Positions 1-5,820 of a stretch of DNA of 15,827 nt are shown piece after piece. The position numbers were made by a program, and so were the translations under genes. Under the pieces are notes generated by a model. That model was given only the letters and a program-made list of their open reading frames with translations, did no database searches and was not told the origin of the DNA. The DNA is from Candidatus Aenigmatarchaeota archaeon (lineage in GTDB: Archaea > Aenigmatarchaeota > Aenigmatarchaeia > GW2011-AR5), in NCBI GenBank assembly GCA_016198645.1, contig JACQIE010000031.1:1-15827 (forward strand). The letters run 5' to 3'. Numbering within the stretch: position 1 is the stretch's first letter; every line of letters begins with the position of its first letter.

Positions 1-1
1 C

Positions 2-43
2 TGCCTGAAAACCGGCGAGCCTTTCGTGCAGGATGAAGCGTAG
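2..43 (+). CDS. possible 3' end of a gene entering from the left
   Basis: Frame 2 from the left edge reads CLKTGEPFVQDEA and stops at TAG (41-43). The composition looks protein-like and the stop lies just before the convergent end of the minus-strand pseudogene at 46, a common packing in this window. Frame 1 is also open, to a TGA at 34-36, so the frame choice is uncertain. Thirteen residues are too few to name a family. Confidence 0.25.
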   Translation, partial: CLKTGEPFVQDEA

Positions 44-45
44 CG

Positions 46-574
46 TCAAACGTGCGTGAAGCGCACGCGCCTGCCTGCAGGATTCTTCCCGCTTCGTATC
101 GTTATTTCATACGGCTCGCCACCTTTGAGAATCTCGCGGTGGGAAAGGCGGTCGTTCGATGCAACTATATTTCCACGCCCTATTATACGGTAGGAGCCGC
201 CCTCGAAGCAGTCAACAACGGAACGCGAATCGTCAAGGCACCAAAATAAATAATCGTTCGTGCCTCCTTCTGGCTTATTATCTGACAACCGCCCCCATCC
301 TCCCGGTTCGCAGATTTCTTTATTTTCCCAGTGATTCCCATATCGAGCTTCTATATTCAACGGCGGCATAAATATCCTAACAAACAAATGCTTATAAATG
401 ACACGATTTCACAAATTCAACGTGATAATCTTCCCCGCCTCTATCGCCACCGTGCCGAGTTCTTCAAGGTAAGCTACTTTGCCCGTCGGCTGGCCGACAA
501 AAAGTGCAGCCGCGGTAAGAGCAATCATAATTCCCATTCCCGCTATCAATGTTTTTCTGATATTTCATCACCAT
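46..574 (-). pseudogene. disrupted secreted beta-rich protein (frameshift plus in-frame TGA)
   Basis: Three pieces line up on the minus strand. An ATG at 574 opens MVMKYQK. After a run of five A (552-556) the hydrophobic signal-like stretch TLIAGMGIMIALTAAALFVG continues only if one A is dropped. That frame then runs through GKVAYLEELGTVAIEAGKI to a TGA at 411-409, and directly after the TGA the same frame stays open to a TGA at 48-46. The downstream part has three Cys (in CEPGG, FWCLDD, VDCFEGG) and ends in an alternating strand-like pattern (GGEPYEITIRSGKN), as in small extracellular beta-sandwich proteins. Restored, it would be about 176 residues with an N-terminal signal peptide. If the lesions are real, the surviving products could be a 46-aa peptide from a TTG at 549 and a 107-aa piece from an ATG at 369. 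I do not recognise the family. Sequencing error is the main alternative, because the homopolymer is an error-prone site; the TGA is harder to dismiss that way. Confidence 0.55.
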
Positions 575-694
575 CGCGCATTTCTATAATCTATAATATG
601 GCATCGACTTGAAAGCTGTTAGACGCGAAGCAACTGGACGGCGAAGCCGTCATACAGCATCGTGCGTCAATCTGGTTACAGCAAAAAGGGGATA

Positions 695-1096
695 TCAGTA
701 TTCCACCACTATCCTGTACCTGCCTTCCACGGCGACCATGCAATAGTCGCCGTTGCTTTGTATCGTGGACTTGTAGGCATATATGTCATTTGTCTGGTTG
801 TAGTAAAGCGACGTCTTGCAGTTGCCCGTGAGGTTCAGCGATGAAGGAAGGCTCATCTGCTCGACGTACTTGAACTGCGACGAACTGTAGTTGTCGGGCA
901 GAAGCCACAACGACTCCGGCGCCCACTCGGCGCCTGATATTTTCAGTTTCGCGTTGCCGTTCATCCCGCCATATGGGAACCCCGCTATTACTTTGTTCTG
1001 TATGCTCCCGTCCGGTATGTCCACGTAACCCATCTCCACCTGCATCGCCTGCGCAAGCGGCAGCAGCATAAGCACAATCAGCGCGAACTTCCCCAT
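695..1096 (-). CDS. small secreted protein with signal peptide, unknown function
   Basis: This is a 133-residue protein. It begins with a short basic N-terminus and a hydrophobic core (KFALIVLMLLPLAQA), with a likely signal peptidase site after A-Q-A at residues 15-17. The mature part of about 116 residues is rich in Tyr, Asn, Ser and Gly. It has two Cys (93 and 119) that could form one disulfide, and three N-x-S/T sequons at Asn69, Asn88 and Asn100 that could be glycosylated if exported. The C-terminus (VAVEGRYRIVVEY) looks like two beta strands. The ATG at 1096 has a TATA-like box about 25 bp upstream, which supports both the start and the gene. It lies beside another secreted-type gene that is broken (46-574), so the two may be a surface-protein pair. 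No family recognised. Confidence 0.7.
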   Translation of the reverse strand: MGKFALIVLMLLPLAQAMQVEMGYVDIPDGSIQNKVIAGFPYGGMNGNAKLKISGAEWAPESLWLLPDNYSSSQFKYVEQMSLPSSLNLTGNCKTSLYYNQTNDIYAYKSTIQSNGDYCMVAVEGRYRIVVEY

Positions 1097-1117
1097 AGGC
1101 AGAAATCTCTTCTCATG

Positions 1118-1125
1118 CTTAAAAG
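1118..1125 (-). promoter_or_regulatory. TATA-like box of the 695-1096 gene
   Basis: Read on the minus strand the box is CTTTTAAG, centred about 25 bp upstream of the ATG at 1096. This spacing fits an archaeal leaderless transcript. A nearly identical sequence lies in front of the map gene. Confidence 0.55.
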
Positions 1126-1153
1126 TTTTTTATCCCACTTCTGTGCCACTATT

Positions 1154-1251
1154 GGCTTTGTGTAGAAAGTCGTGGGCATCAACTTGATGCCCACAAACGG
1201 GTCAGGGTATTGGCGCAGGGCGGCCAATACCCTTACTTTCTACACAAAGCC
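1154..1251. repeat. Y-shaped palindromic element (three-way junction)
   Basis: The outer arms GGCTTTGTGTAGAAAGT (1154-1170) and ACTTTCTACACAAAGCC (1235-1251) are perfect 17-bp inverted repeats. Inside, 1172-1182 pairs perfectly with 1184-1194 (arm GTGGGCATCAA) and 1204-1214 pairs perfectly with 1223-1233 (arm AGGGTATTGGC, 8-nt loop). One unpaired base lies on each outer side of the junction and nine lie between the hairpins. GCCACT occurs on both sides (1145-1150 and 1252-1257), adjoining the right arm and three bases from the left one. It could be a non-autonomous MITE-like element with terminal inverted repeats, or a structured RNA. It sits between two divergent promoters and has no ORF of its own. 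Confidence 0.8.
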
Positions 1252-1266
1252 GCCACTGTTGCAAGA

Positions 1267-1276
1267 CATTAATAAG
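1267..1276 (+). promoter_or_regulatory. TATA-like box of the metallophosphoesterase gene
   Basis: CATTAATAAG is centred about 24 bp before the ATG at 1296, which suggests a leaderless message. It begins 16 bp beyond the palindromic element. Confidence 0.45.
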
Positions 1277-1295
1277 TTCGCGGCATTCTCATATC

Positions 1296-1973
1296 ATGTT
1301 CGTCTACAACGAGCCTGCAATGTTTACCGATGGCTGTCTGGCGGTTTCTGACCTGCATCTGGGCATAAGCAACGAAATAAGCAAAGCGGGCATAACCGTG
1401 CCCTCCCAGGCGGAGCGGCTGGCGGAGAAACTTAACGCATTGAAAAAGCAGACGAAAACGGACAACCTCATAGTCGTCGGCGACTTCAAGCATAGCATCC
1501 CTTCCATCTCCCGCGTCGAGCATGCCGAGATACCGGCGTTCCTGCGAAAACTTGAGTTCGGCGAGATAATAATCGTCAAAGGCAACCACGACGGCAGGAT
1601 AGAGTCCGTGATAAAGGATATGGAAAACGTGCGTGTCAAAAAATCCTTCGCCCTTGGCGACTTCTTCTTCACGCACGGGCACAGGACGGCGAAAACGGAA
1701 AAAGGCACGGTCGTGATGGGGCACAACCATCCCGGCGTGCGGTTCCGCGACCGCTTCGGCGCAGTCTACATCGAGCCGTGCTGGGTCAGGGGAAAAATAA
1801 GGATGAACGGGAAAGACCGCGGATTAATAATCATGCCGGCGTTTAACGAGCTTTCCGGGCGCGTCGCCGTGAACGAAGGCAGGTTCATGGGCCCGATTGC
1901 GACGAAGATACGCGACGCGCACGCCGTGCTCCTGGACGGGACGGACCTGGGCGCGATTAAGCAGATTAAATAA
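1296..1973 (+). CDS. Lhr-associated metallophosphoesterase (calcineurin-like, COG1407 type)
   Basis: The 225-residue protein has the full set of metallophosphoesterase motifs in order: D19-L-H21, G-D63-F-K-H66, G-N97-H98-D99, the H127-G-H129 pair and G-H143-N-H145. These residues bind two metal ions and hydrolyse phosphoester bonds. The GD-F-K-H form of the second motif and the length of about 225 residues match the archaeal and bacterial MPE group that is commonly encoded next to Lhr helicases, and lhr lies 0.7 kb downstream here. By family knowledge the likely role is a DNA or RNA end-processing phosphodiesterase or nuclease in repair. The substrate cannot be read from the sequence. The ATG at 1296 is supported by an upstream TATA-like box and by the close start of the first beta strand. 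The downstream orphan begins 22 bp after the stop. Confidence 0.9.
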   Translation: MFVYNEPAMFTDGCLAVSDLHLGISNEISKAGITVPSQAERLAEKLNALKKQTKTDNLIVVGDFKHSIPSISRVEHAEIPAFLRKLEFGEIIIVKGNHDGRIESVIKDMENVRVKKSFALGDFFFTHGHRTAKTEKGTVVMGHNHPGVRFRDRFGAVYIEPCWVRGKIRMNGKDRGLIIMPAFNELSGRVAVNEGRFMGPIATKIRDAHAVLLDGTDLGAIKQIK

Positions 1974-1974
1974 T
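1965..1974 (+). promoter_or_regulatory. TATA-like box of the 1996-2622 gene
   Basis: ATTAAATAAT overlaps the end of the phosphoesterase gene and is centred about 26 bp before the ATG at 1996. It is the main reason for choosing that start over a longer in-frame extension overlapping the upstream gene. Confidence 0.45.
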
Positions 1975-1995
1975 TTTCTCCCATTTCCATCGTAT

Positions 1996-2622
1996 ATGCC
2001 AAACCTGCGGGCAGAAAAACGCGAATTGCTTGCGCTCTATCCAAGAGCGCCGGAAGGATTATCCTTAGCGACACCTACGAACCGCGCAGATGAACTGGAT
2101 GTCGTATATATGCAGCATTCCGTTCCCGACCCTGAATACAGGGATTGGAATCTCTATAGGCAAGCCGCGTGGCGTTCTCACGTGCCCGCCCCGCCGGAAT
2201 CGGAAAAATTTGCGCATATCTATGCCAACAATGCCCATTACATGTTGCATAACAACGGAATGTGCCCCGAGGACAGGCTTCTGCTGGAAGCTGACCTTAG
2301 GAAGGTATATGGTGCGCCTTTGAGCAAAGTAGTGGCGCATCTTGCATGGATTGAAAGAAACCCCTCTCCGGAGCTGAAAAATATAGCTGCGGAATTTCAC
2401 GCCAGAATGGCAGACTGGCTAGCAAACCGTGGATATCGTTTTCTAACGCTCGTGCCTATTTCGGACTCGCTGACCAATTATTGGGAAAGGCAGGGTTATG
2501 TGCCGATAGATGAAATCGGGGCTGAAAAAGTTCCCTTGGTTGTGAAAGATTCCGATAGGGTTTCCGGCCTTCATATCCTGCGCCTTTGCGGCCCTGATGA
2601 AGCGTATTTTCCTGTGAAATAA
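1996..2622 (+). CDS. orphan protein with a GNAT acetyltransferase-like C-terminal part
   Basis: This is a 208-residue protein with no family I can name with certainty. Residues 128-172 read as helix, strand, then helix-strand ending in N-Y-W-E-R-Q-G-Y. That closely resembles the last conserved motif of GNAT N-acetyltransferases (typically Y-x-x-x-G-F/Y). In GNAT proteins the preceding helix and strand bind acetyl-CoA; here that stretch is LKNIAAEFHARMADWLANRG, and I see no clear Q/R-x-x-G-x-G/A pyrophosphate loop before it. The N-terminal 120 residues are rich in aromatic and charged residues and have no recognisable motif. The frame is open further upstream, but the ATG at 1996 sits just after the phosphoesterase stop and has its own TATA-like box. 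Its place between the phosphoesterase and lhr makes a link to nucleic acid processing possible but unproven. Confidence 0.7.
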   Translation: MPNLRAEKRELLALYPRAPEGLSLATPTNRADELDVVYMQHSVPDPEYRDWNLYRQAAWRSHVPAPPESEKFAHIYANNAHYMLHNNGMCPEDRLLLEADLRKVYGAPLSKVVAHLAWIERNPSPELKNIAAEFHARMADWLANRGYRFLTLVPISDSLTNYWERQGYVPIDEIGAEKVPLVVKDSDRVSGLHILRLCGPDEAYFPVK

Positions 2623-2665
2623 TATTATGAGAATGCCAGCCATGCTCTCTTAACTTTTCCCGTTC

Positions 2666-2672
2666 TTTATAA
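2666..2672 (+). promoter_or_regulatory. possible TATA box of lhr
   Basis: TTTATAA is centred about 19 bp before the ATG at 2688, somewhat closer than the 24-28 bp seen for neighbours. A second AT-rich candidate lies at 2649-2658. Assignment is uncertain. Confidence 0.3.
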
Positions 2673-2687
2673 CAATATAGTGATTCT

Positions 2688-5456
2688 ATGGTCTTCACGC
2701 TGTTCTCCGGGAAAATGCAGGCGCTGATAAAGCAGCGCGGATTCGTCGAGCCCACGCTGCCCCAGAAAATGGGAATACCCGAAATCCTCAGGGGTTCGGA
2801 CGTTCTCATAATCGGCCCGACCGGGCACGGAAAAACTGAAGCAGTCTGCCTGCCGCTCATGGACAGGATAAGCCAAGGTGCGCTTTCGCCCATAGCGGCG
2901 CTGTATATAACGCCTCTCCGCTCGCTGAACCGCGACCTGCTTTCAAGGATGTTCTGGTGGGCGGACAAGCTTGACATGGACGTTGCCGTAAGGCACGGCG
3001 ACACGCCGGCGAAAGAGCGTGCGCTCCAGCGTGAAAGCCCTCCGCATCTTTTGATAATCACCCCGGAGTCTCTGCAAGCCGTCCTCACCGGGAAAAAAAT
3101 TCGTGAGCACCTGAAAAACATCCGCTTCGTTGTCATTGACGAAATCCACGAACTCGTGACAAGCAAGCGCGGCGTTCAGTTGTCTCTTGCGCTTGAGCGG
3201 CTGCGCGAGCTTAGCGGCCCGTTCCAGCGTATAGGCTTGTCGGCTACGGTCGGCTCGCCGGAAAAAGTCGCGTCGTTTCTCAGCGATAAGGCAAAAGTCA
3301 TCCGCGCCGATGCCCAGAAGCGTTACGATATAACGGTGGAGTGCCCCGTGCCGGCGACGGAAGACATAGCGCTGGCCGACGAGCTCGCCATAGGTCCGGA
3401 AACCACTGCACGGCTGCGCGCGCTGCGCGACCTCATAGCCTCGCACAAAAGCATAATCGTCTTCACCAACACCCGTGAAACCGCGGAAGTCCTTTCGTCC
3501 CGCCTCTCCGAATTTGACAAGGAGCTTAAGCACGGCGTCCATCACGGCTCGCTTTCCAAGGAACGGCGCATCAAAAGCGAGGAAGCCTTCAAGAAGGAGG
3601 AGCTGAAAAGCCTGATAGCCACGTCCTCGCTCGAGCTGGGCATAGACATAGGCTCCGTGAATCTCGTCATACAGTATATGTCGCCCCGCCAAGTTTCTCG
3701 TCTCGTGCAACGCGTCGGGCGCGCCGGGCATACGGCAAAGGAAATAAGCAAAGGCGTAATCATATCCGGAGATGAAGACGTTTTTGAATCCACGATAGTA
3801 GCGAAGCTCGCGCGCGAGCGTAATCTTGAAGAAATAAAGATTCACGAAGGCGCGCTGGACGTTCTCGCAAACCAGACAATCGGAATGGTGATGGATAATT
3901 ACGAGATAAGCGCGGACAAGGCTTACGAAATCGTGAAGAGAAACTATTGCTACCGCTTTCTCACGAAGGAGCAGTTCATGGAAATAGTGAAGTTTTTAGA
4001 AGCAACCGGGATGATATTCCTGAACCATGCATCGTCAGGCGTCGTGCTGCGCAGGCGGCTGAAAGCGCTGAAATACTACTTTGAAAACCTTTCCACTATC
4101 CCGGACACCCGACAGTACCGCGTTTTCTCAATCATAGGAAACGAGCCGATTGGGACGCTGGATGAGGAATTCGTGGCAGAGCACTCCCAACCAGGGGAGA
4201 AATTCATTGTCGCGGGCAGGGCATGGAAAATTATCCAGATTGACCGCGACCGCGTGATAGTCGAGCCGACGCACGACCTGGAAAGCGCGATTCCCGCGTG
4301 GGACGGCGAACTCATACCCGTGCCTATGGAGATAGCGGCGCAGGTCGGTATATTAAGGCGCTTTGTTTCGTCGCATGACCCCGGCGAAGTGGAAGAGTGC
4401 TACGGCGTGAGCCGCGCTTCCGCGAAGAAGATGAAAGACGTCATGGCGTCCCAGTCCTTCATTCCGGACGACAAGAACGTTTTGATGGAGGGGCATAAGG
4501 ATTTCGTCGTAATCCACTCCTGCTTCGGCTCGCTTGTGAACGACAGCATAGGCCGGTATCTCGCGGCGCTGCTAAGCAAAGAAACGGGCGTTTCCTGCAA
4601 TATAAAGACCGACCCGTACAGAATCATGCTCCAGACTGCGGCGAAGAAAGAGCGCGTGCGTGATTTGCTCATGTCCGCCAAAAATATCATCGCAACTCTC
4701 ACTGCGGAAGTGGAGCGCAGCTCCATGTTCAAGTGGCGTTTCCTTCACGTTGCCAAGCGGTTCGGCATCATATCGAAAAATGCTGATTTTCAGCAGCTTC
4801 ACCTGAACAAGCTTATCCTGAATTACGCCCGGTCCCCGGTGTACAAAGAAGCGATGAGCGAGCTCTTCCTCGAAAAAATGGACGTTGAAGGCGCCGAGCG
4901 CGTTCTGGATAAAATCTCGTCGGGTAAGATAAATGTTCACTTAAGAGAAGGATTGTCCTTCCTCGGCGAAGCCGGACTCGTGCATAAGTTCTCGGAAGTA
5001 ATGAAGCCCGCATTGCCCGAAGAGGAAATACAGAAGGCGTTCAGGCGACGATTGCTCCTTACGCGCGTCCGCCTGCTCTGCATGAATTGCTACGATTACG
5101 GCATAATAAAAGCCGTGCGCGACGTGGAGAAGGAGCCGGAATGCCCCAAGTGCCGCGCGCATCTTATAGCCGTCACGCACCGTAGTAACGAGCGTGCGCA
5201 GCCGATACTCAAAAAGAAAAAGTCCCGCAAAGAGCTGAACGACGAAGAGCTGAAAGAATTCACCACGCTGAGGCGGAGCGCTGACCTTGTGATAGTTTAC
5301 GGCAGGAAAGCCGTTGAAACGCTGGCGGGAAGGGGCGTCGGGCCTGAAACCGCCGCGCGCATTCTGGCGAAGCTGCGGCCGACGCGCGAGCAGCTGTACA
5401 AAGACGTTCTGGAAGCCGAAAAAACTTTCGTCAGGACGAGCAAGTACTGGCGATGA
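2688..5456 (+). CDS. lhr: archaeal Lhr-type superfamily 2 helicase
   Basis: The 922-residue protein has all the core SF2 helicase motifs: Walker A G43-PTGHGKT-E51, DEIH at 151-154, S185-A-T187, motif IV around VFTNTRETAEVL, motif V (SSLELGIDIG) and motif VI Q341-RVGRAGH-348. The C-terminal half fits the winged-helix and Lhr-specific region of this family, which has ATP-dependent 3'-5' translocase activity on DNA and DNA-RNA hybrids with proposed roles in repair or RNA metabolism. Near the end is a four-Cys zinc-ribbon (C798-x2-C801 and C819-x2-C822), followed by a helix-hairpin-helix-like segment (LAGRGVGPETAARIL), both seen in archaeal Lhr proteins. Length is normal for the family. The ATG at 2688 gives an N-terminus that leads straight into the Q-motif-like region. 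The nearby phosphoesterase at 1296 is its classic genomic partner. Confidence 0.96.
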   Translation: MVFTLFSGKMQALIKQRGFVEPTLPQKMGIPEILRGSDVLIIGPTGHGKTEAVCLPLMDRISQGALSPIAALYITPLRSLNRDLLSRMFWWADKLDMDVAVRHGDTPAKERALQRESPPHLLIITPESLQAVLTGKKIREHLKNIRFVVIDEIHELVTSKRGVQLSLALERLRELSGPFQRIGLSATVGSPEKVASFLSDKAKVIRADAQKRYDITVECPVPATEDIALADELAIGPETTARLRALRDLIASHKSIIVFTNTRETAEVLSSRLSEFDKELKHGVHHGSLSKERRIKSEEAFKKEELKSLIATSSLELGIDIGSVNLVIQYMSPRQVSRLVQRVGRAGHTAKEISKGVIISGDEDVFESTIVAKLARERNLEEIKIHEGALDVLANQTIGMVMDNYEISADKAYEIVKRNYCYRFLTKEQFMEIVKFLEATGMIFLNHASSGVVLRRRLKALKYYFENLSTIPDTRQYRVFSIIGNEPIGTLDEEFVAEHSQPGEKFIVAGRAWKIIQIDRDRVIVEPTHDLESAIPAWDGELIPVPMEIAAQVGILRRFVSSHDPGEVEECYGVSRASAKKMKDVMASQSFIPDDKNVLMEGHKDFVVIHSCFGSLVNDSIGRYLAALLSKETGVSCNIKTDPYRIMLQTAAKKERVRDLLMSAKNIIATLTAEVERSSMFKWRFLHVAKRFGIISKNADFQQLHLNKLILNYARSPVYKEAMSELFLEKMDVEGAERVLDKISSGKINVHLREGLSFLGEAGLVHKFSEVMKPALPEEEIQKAFRRRLLLTRVRLLCMNCYDYGIIKAVRDVEKEPECPKCRAHLIAVTHRSNERAQPILKKKKSRKELNDEELKEFTTLRRSADLVIVYGRKAVETLAGRGVGPETAARILAKLRPTREQLYKDVLEAEKTFVRTSKYWR

Positions 5457-5479
5457 CAGGCAGATTACAACAGAAGTGG

Positions 5480-5487
5480 TATATATA
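5480..5487 (+). promoter_or_regulatory. TATA box of the 91-aa gene
   Basis: TATATATA is centred about 27 bp upstream of the ATG at 5511. It is the most canonical TATA sequence in the window and shows that the short ORF is probably a real, separately transcribed gene. Confidence 0.6.
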
Positions 5488-5510
5488 CAAATTAAACTCA
5501 TATTAACGCA

Positions 5511-5786
5511 ATGTCGGATTTGACTGTAATAATAATCAAAGACGATGAAGCGAGGGAATACCTCGTATTGGGAGAACGTGCCGTAACACGTTCCCGCGGT
5601 CGCGGCTTTACTGATTATTCGCCCGTTAGGAGGGAACCCGTATTCTTTCTGACTGTGCCATACGGGCCGTTGTCTGAACAAACCATAAGAAAGCGAATCA
5701 AACCGTATGGATTTGACCCTGCACATGATTGTATTTACGAAAGATTTCCGGCAAGTAAGGAACTTGACGCATTTGCCTTTCCGTGA
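5511..5786 (+). CDS. 91-residue orphan protein
   Basis: A small protein between lhr and the DNA polymerase gene, with no family I recognise. It starts with a short beta-like stretch (DLTVIIIKDD), then a basic segment (RAVTRSRGRGF), a second strand-like stretch (EPVFFLTVPYG) and a Pro/Phe-rich C-terminus. It has no signal peptide, membrane segment or Cys pair, apart from a single Cys near residue 75, so a soluble cytosolic protein is likely. Support for being real comes from its own TATA box at the right distance, its full use of the gap between two conserved genes, and the absence of a larger competing ORF. It could be a small nucleic-acid-binding partner of its neighbours, but that rests only on position and basic residues. 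Confidence 0.65.
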   Translation: MSDLTVIIIKDDEAREYLVLGERAVTRSRGRGFTDYSPVRREPVFFLTVPYGPLSEQTIRKRIKPYGFDPAHDCIYERFPASKELDAFAFP

Positions 5787-5790
5787 ATTC

Positions 5791-5799
5791 CTTTTTAGC
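5791..5799 (+). promoter_or_regulatory. TATA-like box of polB
   Basis: CTTTTTAGC is centred about 26 bp before the ATG at 5821 and resembles the CTTTTAAGC boxes in front of map and the 695-1096 gene. Confidence 0.5.
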
Positions 5800-5820
5800 T
5801 TTCCCTGACCAATCCGTATA

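Noticed and set aside
409..411. TGA as selenocysteine or Trp codon
   Set aside because: TGA is used as the normal stop by several conserved genes here, no selenoprotein family match is visible, and a nearby frameshift in the same gene favours decay.
1897..1995. in-frame N-terminal extension of the 1996-2622 gene
   Set aside because: It overlaps the end of the phosphoesterase gene and reads as Arg/Thr-rich shadow sequence; the ATG at 1996 has a TATA-like box at the right distance.
2943..3845. 300-codon minus-strand open frame inside lhr
   Set aside because: It lies entirely antisense to the helicase core motifs and the translation has biased, non-domain-like composition.
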